Shown here: positions 1 to 9,093 of the stretch, one piece after another
Position numbering within the stretch: position 1 is the first letter of the stretch
Layout of the letters: each line of letters begins with the position of its first letter
From: an uncultured Tenacibaculum sp.
Lineage (GTDB): Bacteria > Bacteroidota > Bacteroidia > Flavobacteriales > Flavobacteriaceae
Direction: 5' to 3'
Assembly (NCBI RefSeq): GCF_947504135.1
Contig: NZ_CANNGG010000003.1
Coordinates: 248,001 to 312,000, forward strand
DNA length: 64,000 nucleotides
The notes under the pieces: model-generated
Told to the model about the DNA's origin: nothing
Seen by the model: only the letters and a program-made list of their open reading frames with translations
The model's database searches: none
Translations under genes and position numbers: made by a program

Positions 1-1251
1 ATTCTATTTTCTGGAGGTTTAGATACAAATTGGAAAGCTGTTAAACCTATATTAAAAGAAGGATTGGTACTCTCTACTTTAGGAGTATTACTTACCGCTG
101 TTTCTTTGGGTCTCTTTGTATGGAATATTACCAATTTTACAATTTATGAAAGCTTACTACTAGGTGCTATTGTTTCTTCTACCGATGCTGCTGCAGTATT
201 CTCTATTTTACGCTCTAAAAACTTAGCGTTAAGAGAAAATTTACGTCCTACTTTAGAGTTAGAAAGTGGTAGTAACGACCCAATGGCTTACGTACTAACC
301 ATAGCTTTTTTAACGTTGGTTACCCATCAAGATCAAAGTTTAACCTCTATAATACCGTTATTTTTACAGCAAATGGTATTTGGTGCTATTGCTGGTTTTT
401 TATTTGGAATGCTTAGTAAAAAAATAATAAACTCAATAAAGCTTGACTTTGAAGGGTTGTATCCTGTCTTGGTTATTGCTCTTATGTTTATTACTTTTTC
501 TTTTACCGATTTTATAGGCGGTAATGGCTTTTTAGCTATTTACATTTGTGCTGTTTACTTAGGAAACCAAAACTTAATTCATAAAAAAACGATCTTAAAA
601 ATGTTTGATGGATTAGCTTGGTTAATGCAAATTGTACTATTCTTAACCTTAGGATTACTTGTTTTTCCTTCACAAATTGTTCCTTACATAGGTATTGGAC
701 TTGTTATTTCTCTCTTCTTAATTTTTATTGCTCGCCCGGTGGGAGTTTTTATTAGTTTACTTTTTTTTAAAATGAAGCTAAGAAGACGTTTTTATATTTC
801 GTGGGTTGGTTTACGTGGCGCTGTTCCTATAGTATTTGCTACCTATCCACTTTTAGCAGGTATAGATAAAGCCAATATTATTTTTAACATTGTATTTTTT
901 ATATCGGTTACTTCTATTTTAATACAAGGCACAACACTTAGTATTGTTGCAAAATGGTTAAATGTTGCTTTACCTGAAGAAACAAAGAAACTGAGTGCTA
1001 CAGATATGCTCTTAGAAGAAAATCCAAAAGCTTTAATGCAAGAAATTACAATAACAGAATCATGTAAGTCAGCAAACAAAAAAATTGTAGAATTAGATTT
1101 CCCTAAAAACGCCATTATAGCTTTGATAAAAAGAGATGGTAACTATATAACTCCTAATGGTTCAACTACGATAAATGCTGCTGACATTTTAATTGTTCTT
1201 GCTGATAAGCCTACTATTTTTAAAGAAATTAACGAAAGCCTTAAAAATTAA
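1..1251 (+). CDS. NhaP-type monovalent cation/proton antiporter, 5' partial
   Basis: The frame is open from base 1, so the gene enters from outside the window and its N-terminus is missing; the TTG at 64 is an internal codon. The 416 visible residues begin with LFSGGLDTNW and run through about ten hydrophobic helices. They carry the STDAAAVFSILR and ELESGSNDPMAY stretches typical of CPA1/NhaP antiporters, which exchange K+ or Na+ for protons across the inner membrane. From about visible residue 345 the chain is soluble and resembles a TrkA-C (RCK-C) domain, which in this family binds a regulatory ligand. The layout fits NhaP2/CvrA K+/H+ antiporters, but the ion cannot be read from sequence. 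It is followed by a dead regulator gene on the same strand. Confidence 0.9.
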   Translation: MLFSGGLDTNWKAVKPILKEGLVLSTLGVLLTAVSLGLFVWNITNFTIYESLLLGAIVSSTDAAAVFSILRSKNLALRENLRPTLELESGSNDPMAYVLTIAFLTLVTHQDQSLTSIIPLFLQQMVFGAIAGFLFGMLSKKIINSIKLDFEGLYPVLVIALMFITFSFTDFIGGNGFLAIYICAVYLGNQNLIHKKTILKMFDGLAWLMQIVLFLTLGLLVFPSQIVPYIGIGLVISLFLIFIARPVGVFISLLFFKMKLRRRFYISWVGLRGAVPIVFATYPLLAGIDKANIIFNIVFFISVTSILIQGTTLSIVAKWLNVALPEETKKLSATDMLLEENPKALMQEITITESCKSANKKIVELDFPKNAIIALIKRDGNYITPNGSTTINAADILIVLADKPTIFKEINESLKN

Positions 1252-1259
1252 TAATACTG

Positions 1260-1596
1260 TTTTCAGAGGTTTTAAAACACGCTAAAGGGAAACAATTGTC
1301 TTTTTAAATAACGGAACTGTAAGAGGATATTACACAAATCAGGAAAAATCAAGAAACCTTAAGTTCTAAAAGACAGCCTTTTTTTGATTTACTTGAAAAG
1401 TATAAACGTTACAAAACCTTATCGAAGCTTCTAAAAAAAAGAATTTGATAGTGTTACAAAATCTCCTGATAAATTATACAACCTGCTATTTGTTTACAAA
1501 CCCGAATGGATACAAAATATTCCTCAATATCATTTAGCATCATACTTAAACGTAACACCAGAAACGTTAAGTAGAATTAAAAAACGTATTTCTTGA
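1260..1596 (+). pseudogene. Crp/Fnr-family transcription regulator, decayed remnant
   Basis: No intact frame exists, but three frames of the plus strand give pieces in the right order for a Bacteroidota Crp/Fnr regulator. Bases 1298-1360 encode a FLNNGTVRGYYTNQ piece from the cyclic-nucleotide-binding beta-roll. Bases 1383-1448 encode FDLLEKYKRYKTLSKLL from the dimerisation helix region. Bases 1441-1596 encode a C-terminal helix-turn-helix with IPQYHLASYLNVTPETLSRI and a stop. The pieces are out of frame with one another and parts of the family are missing, so several frameshifts and deletions have accumulated. This is an old inactivation, not a sequencing error. It fills most of the gap between the antiporter and the MBL hydrolase; its former target is unknown. 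Confidence 0.8.
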
Positions 1597-1656
1597 TTTG
1601 AATCAATGAAAATAGATAGTGTAAAAAAGACATTTGCATAACTAAAAAATTATACA

Positions 1657-2424
1657 ATGTTACACATACATCAAATAAGAAATGCCACTATAATTATTGA
1701 GACCGAAAAAGAGGTTATACTTGTAGATCCTATGTTAGGTAACCAAGGAATTATGCCTCCGTTTACACTATTTAGACATAAAACTAGAAAAAACCCAACT
1801 GTTCCACTTCCAAAAAGTGCTCATTCACTACTTAATAAAGTAACTCATTGTTTAATTACTCATCAACACCCAGATCATTTAGATAATGCTGGCGTGCAAT
1901 TTCTAATTAAAAATAATATTCCTGTTACCTGTAGTGTAAAAGATGAAAAGGCTTTTAAAAAACGAGGATTAAACATTGTACAAAGTTTAAAATATTGGGA
2001 GAAACAACCTTTTTTAGGTGGAGTGATTGAAGGAATACCTGCCAAACATGGTTACGGATTTGTCGCAAAACTTATGGGAAATGTTCTCGGTTTTTACATA
2101 CAACTACCTAACCAAAAATCTATTTACCTCAGCTCTGATACTATTTATACTGACGCCGTTCATAAAGTACTGACTAATTATAAACCAAATATTAATGTAT
2201 TAGCCTGTGGAACAGCTCAATTTGATGTATTCAAAAACCTTATCATGAACGTAGACGATATCATCAAGTTTGTTAAAAACTCACATGGCTTGGTTATAGC
2301 AAATCACATGGAAGCTATAAACCACTGTCCGTTAACTCGAAAAAAACTTAAAGAAATATTGATTCAAAACAATCTAGAAGAAAAAGTTGCCATTCCTGAA
2401 GATGGGGAGTCTGTATACTTTTAA
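1657..2424 (+). CDS. MBL-fold metallo-hydrolase (UlaG-like)
   Basis: A 255-residue protein of the metallo-beta-lactamase superfamily. The metal-binding signature THQHPDHLD lies at residues 68-76 (His69, His71, Asp73, His74). Further likely ligands are the Asp in SSDTIYTDAV and the His in IANHMEAINH. Length and absence of a signal peptide fit the cytoplasmic UlaG-like group, whose known members hydrolyse lactones or phosphodiesters; the substrate here cannot be predicted. It lies just behind the decayed Crp/Fnr gene on the same strand. In related bacteria such regulators often sit next to the enzyme they control, so this gene may have lost its dedicated regulator (inference). Confidence 0.85.
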   Translation: MLHIHQIRNATIIIETEKEVILVDPMLGNQGIMPPFTLFRHKTRKNPTVPLPKSAHSLLNKVTHCLITHQHPDHLDNAGVQFLIKNNIPVTCSVKDEKAFKKRGLNIVQSLKYWEKQPFLGGVIEGIPAKHGYGFVAKLMGNVLGFYIQLPNQKSIYLSSDTIYTDAVHKVLTNYKPNINVLACGTAQFDVFKNLIMNVDDIIKFVKNSHGLVIANHMEAINHCPLTRKKLKEILIQNNLEEKVAIPEDGESVYF

Positions 2425-2694
2425 ATCACTTCAAAATTAAAGAACTCTACATTGAATAATGTGAGGTTTTAAATTACTCTTGGTTTACTAAAAACTCTAA
2501 AAGCTTGTACACCAAAACAAAGTCAAATTGACTTTTAAAAAACACTTTTTTAATAAAAAATCGTCTTTTTGGTTAAAAAAAATGCACCTATAAAATCAAA
2601 TAAACTCAAAATAAACATAAATAAAACAAAATTCTTTTTTACATGTGCTAAAAAAAATTAAATTTATTTAATTTGTAGTAAATCTCAATAAACT

Positions 2695-4125
2695 ATGTCA
2701 TCAAAAAATAAACTAGAAAGTTTTACTAATACAACTGAAGAATTTGTCTCTCCAGAGTACATTCGTAACCGCTTCTCTAAAATTATGTCTGATATGTATA
2801 AAAATGAGGTACCACTTTATGGTGAGTTACTTGATTTGGTTCATGACATCAATGATAATGTTCTTTCTGAATCTAAAGAAATTGAAGAGCAGTTAACACA
2901 AACTGGCGAATTAACTCGACTAAATATGGAACGTCACGGAGCAATTCGTTTAGGTAAACCCTATGAGTTATTTACGATGAGACGTCTGTTTAAAGTAATG
3001 GGAATGTATTCTGTTGGCTACTACGATTTAGCCCCAGCTGGTGTTCCTGTTCATTCTACAGCTTTTAGAGCTATTGAAAGCACCGCCCTTAACCAAGCTC
3101 CATTCAGAGTTTTTACCTCTTTATTACGTTTAGATTTAATTGATGATACTCAACTTCGTAACAATGTTGAAACTATTTTAGAAAAACGTCAAATTTTTAC
3201 AGAAAAAGTTTTACAACTCATTGATAAATCTGAAAAAGAAGGAGGATTAAATAAAGAAGATGCCGAAACCTTTGTTCAAGAAGCATTAGAAACTTTTCGT
3301 TGGCACGATACTGCTACCGTAGATTATAAAATGTATGAGGCTTTATTAAACCAACACAGGTTAATTGCTGATGTAGTTGCTTTCAAAGGACCTCACATCA
3401 ACCATTTAACTCCTAGAACTTTAGATATTGACAAGGTGCAAACAAGTATGGAAACTCGTAATATTCCACCAAAAGACAATATAGAAGGACCTCCTGCAAG
3501 AAAATGCCCTATTCTATTACGCCAAACAAGTTTTAAAGCATTGACCGAAAAAGTAACTTTTAAAAACAATGCTGAAAAAGAAGAAATAGGCGAACACAAA
3601 GCTCGTTTTGGTGAGATTGAACAACGTGGTGTAGCGTTAACTCAAAAAGGACTTGACTTGTATCACGAGTTGTTAGGTAAAACACGTAAAGCTATCGGTG
3701 GATCACCAACTGCTGAAAACGCCTCAGAATACAATAAATTATTAGCAGAAAATTTTAAAGTTTTCCCTGATAACTATGAAGAGCTACACTTAAAAGAGTT
3801 GGCTTATTTTCATTATTTCACTACCGATAAAGCAAAAACTTTATCTAAAGAAAAAGTGTATACAAAAGCAGATGTAAACCAATTATTAGAGGATGGCTAT
3901 TTAAGTATAGAACCTATGGTTTACGAAGATTTCTTACCTGTAAGTGCAGCAGGAATTTTTGCTTCAAACTTAGGAACAGATGATGCTAAACGCGAATATG
4001 AAGGCACTTCAAATCAATCATTATTTGAAAAGGATTTAGGTGAACCTGTTTATAAGTTGACAAAATGGTATGAAGACATGCAAGATGAAAGCATACAAAA
4101 CTGCTTAGCAGTAATAAATGCTTAA
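2695..4125 (+). CDS. hglS: 2-oxoadipate dioxygenase/decarboxylase (HglS/YdcJ family)
   Basis: A 476-residue member of the DUF1338/VOC-like family whose characterised member HglS is an Fe(II) enzyme converting 2-oxoadipate plus O2 to D-2-hydroxyglutarate and CO2 in lysine catabolism. The metal and substrate motifs are visible: RHGAIR at residues 80-85 (His81, Arg85), FKGPHINHLT at 230-239 (His237) and ARFGEIEQRG at 303-312 (Glu309). No signal peptide; cytoplasmic. About 270 bp of AT-rich noncoding DNA precede it, with a possible weak -7 box near 2660-2668 (TTAATTTG). An Lrp regulator and a D-2-hydroxyglutarate dehydrogenase follow directly on the same strand. The latter consumes the HglS product, which supports this assignment strongly. 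Confidence 0.9.
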   Translation: MSSKNKLESFTNTTEEFVSPEYIRNRFSKIMSDMYKNEVPLYGELLDLVHDINDNVLSESKEIEEQLTQTGELTRLNMERHGAIRLGKPYELFTMRRLFKVMGMYSVGYYDLAPAGVPVHSTAFRAIESTALNQAPFRVFTSLLRLDLIDDTQLRNNVETILEKRQIFTEKVLQLIDKSEKEGGLNKEDAETFVQEALETFRWHDTATVDYKMYEALLNQHRLIADVVAFKGPHINHLTPRTLDIDKVQTSMETRNIPPKDNIEGPPARKCPILLRQTSFKALTEKVTFKNNAEKEEIGEHKARFGEIEQRGVALTQKGLDLYHELLGKTRKAIGGSPTAENASEYNKLLAENFKVFPDNYEELHLKELAYFHYFTTDKAKTLSKEKVYTKADVNQLLEDGYLSIEPMVYEDFLPVSAAGIFASNLGTDDAKREYEGTSNQSLFEKDLGEPVYKLTKWYEDMQDESIQNCLAVINA

Positions 4126-4143
4126 GCGTAAAATAGAATATTG

Positions 4144-4188
4144 AAAAAGTGTAGCCGTATATTTGCATTATCGGTTACACTTTTTTTC
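4144..4188 (+). terminator. Rho-independent terminator after hglS, with a promoter-like box in its loop
   Basis: A 14-bp stem pairs bases 4144-4157 with 4172-4185, with one G-U pair, and is followed by a run of T to 4187. It lies 18 bases after the hglS stop. The loop begins with TATATTTG (4158-4165), which matches the Bacteroidota -7 element TAnnTTTG. No well-spaced -33 TTTG is visible, so promoter activity for the Lrp gene downstream is only possible. Confidence 0.75.
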
Positions 4189-4248
4189 GTTAAAAACGAT
4201 TGTTTATCTTGTAGCTTATATTACGTTTATTCTAACAAAATTATTCTT

Positions 4249-4707
4249 TTGGAAAATCAATTTGATTATATAGACAAACAAATACTATCAAAATTACGTT
4301 TAGATGCTCGTAAAGCTTATTCGCAAATTGCGGAAGAATTAAAGGTTTCCAACTCCTTAATTCACCAACGCATTAAAAAGCTAACCGCTGAAGGTGTGAT
4401 TAAAAATGCGGAGTTTGTTTTAGAAGAAAAAAGCTTAGGCTATAAAACCAAATCATACACAGGTATTCGATTGCGTGAAGCTCGCTTTGCTAAAGAAGTA
4501 ATGCACGAGTTAGAAAAAATACCCGAAATAACCGAATGTAACTTTGTTTCTGGTTACTACGCTATTTTTATTTTAATATTTGCTAGAGACAACGAACATT
4601 TACAAAAAATACTATACGATAACGTACATTTAATCAAAGGAGTAGCAGGAACCGATACTTTTATATGTTTCGATACCTGTTTTAAGCGTCACATTCCAAT
4701 AGAATAA
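4249..4707 (+). CDS. Lrp/AsnC-family transcription regulator
   Basis: About 152 residues in the usual Lrp layout: an N-terminal winged helix-turn-helix (DYIDKQILSKLRLDARKAYS through SNSLIHQRIKKLTAEG) and a C-terminal RAM ligand-binding domain. The frame is open back to 4141, but the extra residues lie inside the terminator of the previous gene and resemble no regulator. I therefore place the start at TTG 4249, which gives LENQFDYIDKQIL, the usual beginning; this start is uncertain. Lrp proteins bind amino acids and often control the neighbouring catabolic gene. Lying between hglS and the D-2-hydroxyglutarate dehydrogenase, it probably senses lysine or a lysine-derived acid such as 2-aminoadipate (inference). 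Confidence 0.9.
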   Translation: MENQFDYIDKQILSKLRLDARKAYSQIAEELKVSNSLIHQRIKKLTAEGVIKNAEFVLEEKSLGYKTKSYTGIRLREARFAKEVMHELEKIPEITECNFVSGYYAIFILIFARDNEHLQKILYDNVHLIKGVAGTDTFICFDTCFKRHIPIE

Positions 4708-4743
4708 TTAACAACACTACCCACATTTTAGGTATTTAAGATA

Positions 4744-7641
4744 ATGGTACAAACAACACAACTAGAAACGTTTAAAAAATTATTAACTGGCGAACTATTT
4801 TTTGACGACCTACATAAAAACATTTACGCAACCGATGCTTCGGTATATCGTAAAATCCCACTAGCAGTTGCCTACCCTAAGAACATAGAGGATATTCAGC
4901 TATTAATTGATTTTGCTACTAAAAATAACATCACCTTAATTCCGCGTACAGCAGGAACTTCATTAGCAGGACAGTGTGTGGGAGATGGAATTGTTGTAGA
5001 CGTTTCTAAACACTTTACCAACATACTGGCTTTTGATGAGATTAACAAAACCATTACGGTAGAGCCAGGAATTATTCGTGACGATTTAAACCGCTTCCTA
5101 AAACCTTTCGGGTTGTTTTTTGGTCCAAATACCTCAACCTCTAACCGTTGTATGATAGGCGGTATGGTAGGTAATAACTCTTCAGGAAGTACTTCTATTC
5201 GTTATGGAGTAACTCGTGATAAAGTAATTGCTATCCAAGGTTTGTTAAGTGACGGTAGTGAAGTTACTTTTTCTGAAATTACTTCGACAGAATTCAACCA
5301 AAAGAAAATAGAAAATTCGTTAGAAGGAAACATCTATCGTGCTATTTATACAGAGCTTTCTCAAGAAGCTGTTCAGCAAGAAATAAAAAAAGAATTCCCA
5401 AAAGAAAGCATTCACCGAAGAAATACTGGGTATGCAGTTGATGAATTTTTAACTTCCGATTTATTTGGCGGAACTCAACCAACTATCAATCCTGCTAAAT
5501 TTTTATCAGGAAGTGAAGGAACCTTAGTATTTTCAACGGCTATTACAGTTCAACTAGACGACCTACCTCCTACGCAAAGTATTATGGTATGTCCGCATTT
5601 TACTAGTGTAAACGAAAGCTTAAAAGCTACTGTTACTACCATGAAACACACGCTCTATGCTTGTGAATTAATGGATAAAGTAATTTTAGATTGCACTAAA
5701 AATAACCGTGAGCAAGCCAAAAACCGTTTCTTTTTACAAGGAGATCCGGAAGCTGTGTTAATGTTAGAAGTTTCGGCAGACACTATAGAAGAAGCTGAAA
5801 TATTAGCCGATAAACTTATTAAAGATTTAAAAGAAAACGACTTTGGATACCACTACCCTAAAGTGTATGGCGAAGATATTGCTAAAGTACATCAGCTGCG
5901 AAAAGCTGGTTTAGGACTACTAGGAAATATTGTTGGAGACGATAAAGCGGTAGCTTGTATTGAAGACACTGCCGTAGCCTTGGAAGATTTACCTACTTAT
6001 ATTGAGGAATTCACCAAAATTATGGATAAATATCAGCAAAGAGCAGTGTATTATGCACATGCAGGAGCTGGTGAGCTACACTTACGTCCTATTTTGAATT
6101 TAAAGAAAAAGGAAGACGTAGTACTATTTAGAAAAATAACTACTGAAACTGCGGAGTTAGTTAAAAAATATCAAGGATCGTTTAGTGGTGAGCACGGTGA
6201 TGGTATTGTGCGTGCAGAATTTATTCCGCTAATGATTGGTGACAACAACTACCAACTATTACGAAAAATAAAAAAGGCATTTGATCCGAACAATGTGTTC
6301 AACAAAGGAAAAATTACCGATGCTTTTCCTATGGATCAAAGTTTACGTTATGAGATTGATAGAAATGAACCTGAAATAGAAACCATTCAAGATTTTTCAG
6401 ACAGTGAAGGTATTTTAAAACTAGCTGAAAAATGTAACGGTTCAGGTGATTGTCGTAAGTCTCCTGAAGCTGGTGGAACCTTATGCCCTAGTTATCGAGC
6501 AACTCGAAACGAAAAAGAAACCACTCGTGCTAGAGCCAATACACTACGCGAAGTTTTAACTAATAATACTGCTAAAAACAAGTTCGATTCTAAAGAATTA
6601 AAAGATATCCTAGACCTATGTTTAAGCTGTAAGGCTTGTGCTAGCGAATGTCCGAGTAATGTAGATATTGCTTCGATGAAAGCAGAATTCTTGTACCAAT
6701 ATCAAGAAACAAACGGATATTCTTTCCGCAGTAAATTATTTGCTAACAATGCTAAATACAATAAATTAGGAAGTAAGTTCCCTGTACTAACAAATTTCTT
6801 TACCAATACTACTCTAGCTAAAAAGGTTATGGGAGTTGCCACAGAACGTTCTGTTCCTAAGTTAGCAAAACAACCTTTAAGTACTTGGTTAAAAAAACAT
6901 CAATCAACCAACTCAACAAAAACCATCTACTTATTCAATGATGAGTTTACCAACTATTACGACGCAGAAATTGGAAAAGATGCAGTTGTTGTATTAGAAA
7001 AGTTAGGATACGAAGTAAAAACAATAAACCACGAAGAAAGTGGGCGTAGTTATATCTCAAAAGGTTTTTTAAAAGAAGCTAAAGAAATTGCCAATAAAAA
7101 TGTAAACACTTTTAAAGAACTAATTTCTGAAGAAACTCCATTAATTGGAATAGAACCTTCGGCTATCTTAACCTTTAGAGACGAGTACTTACGTTTAACG
7201 GATGATAAAATAGCAGCCAAAAAGCTTGCTGAAAACTGTTACACTATTGAAGAATTTTTAGCTAAAGAACATACTAAAGGCTCTATAGACACCACTAAGT
7301 TTAGTAATGAAACTAAAGAACTTAAAATACATGGACATTGTCACCAAAAAGCTTTGTCTAGTACACACGCTTCTTTTTCTATTTTAAACATTCCTAAAAA
7401 CTACAAGGTGACCATTATGAACACTGGTTGTTGTGGTATGGCTGGATCTTTTGGGTATGAAAAAGAGCATTATAAAGTAAGTATGCAAGTGGGTGAAGAC
7501 ACATTGTTTCCTAAGGTTAGAAACTGTTCGGTTGATACAGAAATAGTTGCTGCTGGTACTAGTTGTCGTCATCAAATTTATGATGGAACAAAGCGTTTAG
7601 CAAAACACCCCGTAACAATTTTAAGAGAAGCTTTACTATAA
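4744..7641 (+). CDS. ydiJ: FAD- and Fe-S-binding D-2-hydroxyglutarate dehydrogenase (YdiJ-like)
   Basis: A 965-residue fusion enzyme. Residues about 30-200 are a PCMH-type FAD-binding domain (RTAGTSLAGQCVGDG, GGMVGNNSSGSTSIRYG). Residues about 270-540 are the FAD-oxidase C domain with HAHAGAGELHLRP-type and GSFSGEHGDGIVR motifs. Two 4Fe-4S cysteine groups follow near residues 565-582 (CNGSGDCRKS, TLCP) and 625-636 (CLSCKACASECP). The last part has CCG cysteine motifs (HGHCHQKA near 862 and NTGCCGMAGSFG near 894). This is the domain order of E. coli YdiJ, which oxidises D-2-hydroxyglutarate to 2-oxoglutarate. Placement 36 bp after the Lrp gene and behind hglS fits use of the HglS product. Another D-2-hydroxyacid, such as D-lactate, remains possible. 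Confidence 0.88.
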   Translation: MVQTTQLETFKKLLTGELFFDDLHKNIYATDASVYRKIPLAVAYPKNIEDIQLLIDFATKNNITLIPRTAGTSLAGQCVGDGIVVDVSKHFTNILAFDEINKTITVEPGIIRDDLNRFLKPFGLFFGPNTSTSNRCMIGGMVGNNSSGSTSIRYGVTRDKVIAIQGLLSDGSEVTFSEITSTEFNQKKIENSLEGNIYRAIYTELSQEAVQQEIKKEFPKESIHRRNTGYAVDEFLTSDLFGGTQPTINPAKFLSGSEGTLVFSTAITVQLDDLPPTQSIMVCPHFTSVNESLKATVTTMKHTLYACELMDKVILDCTKNNREQAKNRFFLQGDPEAVLMLEVSADTIEEAEILADKLIKDLKENDFGYHYPKVYGEDIAKVHQLRKAGLGLLGNIVGDDKAVACIEDTAVALEDLPTYIEEFTKIMDKYQQRAVYYAHAGAGELHLRPILNLKKKEDVVLFRKITTETAELVKKYQGSFSGEHGDGIVRAEFIPLMIGDNNYQLLRKIKKAFDPNNVFNKGKITDAFPMDQSLRYEIDRNEPEIETIQDFSDSEGILKLAEKCNGSGDCRKSPEAGGTLCPSYRATRNEKETTRARANTLREVLTNNTAKNKFDSKELKDILDLCLSCKACASECPSNVDIASMKAEFLYQYQETNGYSFRSKLFANNAKYNKLGSKFPVLTNFFTNTTLAKKVMGVATERSVPKLAKQPLSTWLKKHQSTNSTKTIYLFNDEFTNYYDAEIGKDAVVVLEKLGYEVKTINHEESGRSYISKGFLKEAKEIANKNVNTFKELISEETPLIGIEPSAILTFRDEYLRLTDDKIAAKKLAENCYTIEEFLAKEHTKGSIDTTKFSNETKELKIHGHCHQKALSSTHASFSILNIPKNYKVTIMNTGCCGMAGSFGYEKEHYKVSMQVGEDTLFPKVRNCSVDTEIVAAGTSCRHQIYDGTKRLAKHPVTILREALL

Positions 7642-7704
7642 ATAATTGATTTTCACATCTTTATTTCGTACTTTTAAGACGATTAACTCTTAAAACGTAC
7701 TATT

Positions 7705-8157
7705 ATGGCGAGCAATAAAATAATATTTAGCAATGCACTGCTAATTTTTGCAGGTATTGTTGGCTTCTTTCTAATTATGAAAATTTTTGGATTAGAAGAT
7801 GTTTCCGAACTACGTTTCTTAAACTTTGCTTTCGTTCTTTATGGTATTAACAGAGCTATAAAAACCAATATTGTTAAAAACCATGAGTCGTTATATTTCA
7901 GCAATTTTTTATTAGGAATTGGAACCTCTATAATTGCCGTAGCCTTAACTATTTTGGGACTAATTATATATGTAGATTTTATAGATGCTGGTTTTATGAC
8001 AGTACTTGAACAATCTTCTTTTTGGGGCCAAAATTTAAGTTTGCCTCTAGTTGTATTTGCATTAGCTATTGAAGGGATTGCTTCTTCAGTTATCTGTTCT
8101 TTTATTTTAATGCAGTATTATAAAAACTATAAAATTTCAAATACAATGGTTGCTTAG
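7705..8157 (+). CDS. Small integral membrane protein, function unknown
   Basis: I do not recognise this 150-residue protein. It has four hydrophobic segments, at about residues 8-28, 36-52, 68-95 and 113-142, separated by short polar loops, and ends in a basic tail. It follows the dehydrogenase by 63 bp on the same strand. An imperfect inverted repeat with arms ACTTTTAAGA and TCTTAAAACGT lies between them (about 7669-7697) and may act as a weak terminator or operator. Its stop codon overlaps the stop of the convergent ctlX gene by two bases of TTAG. No function can be inferred. Confidence 0.7.
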   Translation: MASNKIIFSNALLIFAGIVGFFLIMKIFGLEDVSELRFLNFAFVLYGINRAIKTNIVKNHESLYFSNFLLGIGTSIIAVALTILGLIIYVDFIDAGFMTVLEQSSFWGQNLSLPLVVFALAIEGIASSVICSFILMQYYKNYKISNTMVA

Positions 8158-9089
8158 GCTTTTGGCAAAAAAACCTCAGCCATCATACAACGAGCACTTC
8201 CACCACCACAGGTTTCTATAGTTTCTAGAGAGCTGTGCAGTATTTTACAGTGTTTTTCTATAGCTTTAATTTGATTTGGGTTTAATGAATTAAAAGCGGA
8301 AGAACTCATAACCAAGTATCGTTCATCGTTCATTCCTTTAACTTGTAGCATATTTCCTGCAAACTGTGTTACTTGTTGTTCTGAAATAACAATAACATCT
8401 TTTCCATCCAACTTCAAATGCTTTAATAAGTTTTTCTTTTCTTTTTTATCATCTATCGAATCTAAAGATACAACCGCAAAAGTTTCTGCGACACACATCA
8501 TCACATTTGTATGGTAAATAGCTTCTCTCCTTCCATCAACTGTTTGATTCGCTGTAAAAATTACAGGAGTATATTCAAAATCTTCACAAAATTCAATAAA
8601 TAGCTCTTCATCTGCACGAGGAGACAAAGCGCAATACGCTTTTCTGTTGTGCCTATCTAAGATCATACTTCCAGTTCCTTCCAAGAAAATCTCTTCCTCT
8701 TCCGCTTCAGAGTAGTCTACAACATTTTCTATTACAAACCCTTTTTCTTCCAAAATCTCTAGTACATCTTCTCTACGCTCTAAACGTCTATTCTCTGCAA
8801 ACATCGGATAAATAGCAATATCTCCATTTTCATGAAAAGAAATCCAATTGTTTGGAAACAATGCATCTGGTGTATTTGGTTCTTTAGTATCTTCAACAAC
8901 TACTACAGTAACACCAACAGCCTCTAATTTTTCTACAAAAGCATCAAATTCTTCTTGTGCCTTAGCATTTATTGATGCAGGTAACATTCCTGATAATTCT
9001 TGCTGATAATAATTATTTACTGCTGTTTGTTCATTCATCCTAAAACTTGCAGGGCGAACCATTACTATTGTATTCGTTGTTTGTTGCAT
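8154..9089 (-). CDS. ctlX: Citrulline utilization hydrolase CtlX (arginine deiminase superfamily)
   Basis: A 311-residue guanidino/ureido-modifying enzyme. The N-terminus TTNTIVMVRPASFRMNEQ and the C-terminal ETCGGGSARCMMAEVFLP, with the likely catalytic Cys near residue 301, are hallmarks of the CtlX family, related to amidinotransferases and dimethylarginase. CtlX has been linked to citrulline use in Bacteroidota; its biochemistry is less well proven than its family assignment. The start is set by family alignment and by a -7-like box TACCTTCG at 9094-9101, whose last base lies four bases before the ATG. A leaderless mRNA is therefore possible. The gene converges on the membrane-protein gene, sharing stop bases. 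An arginase gene lies 8 kb away. Confidence 0.85.
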   Translation of the reverse strand: MQQTTNTIVMVRPASFRMNEQTAVNNYYQQELSGMLPASINAKAQEEFDAFVEKLEAVGVTVVVVEDTKEPNTPDALFPNNWISFHENGDIAIYPMFAENRRLERREDVLEILEEKGFVIENVVDYSEAEEEEIFLEGTGSMILDRHNRKAYCALSPRADEELFIEFCEDFEYTPVIFTANQTVDGRREAIYHTNVMMCVAETFAVVSLDSIDDKKEKKNLLKHLKLDGKDVIVISEQQVTQFAGNMLQVKGMNDERYLVMSSSAFNSLNPNQIKAIEKHCKILHSSLETIETCGGGSARCMMAEVFLPKA

Positions 9090-9093
9090 ACTG

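Noticed and set aside
4141..4248. N-terminal extension of the Lrp regulator
   Set aside because: The extra 36 codons fall in the terminator hairpin of hglS and match no Lrp protein; the start was moved to TTG 4249.
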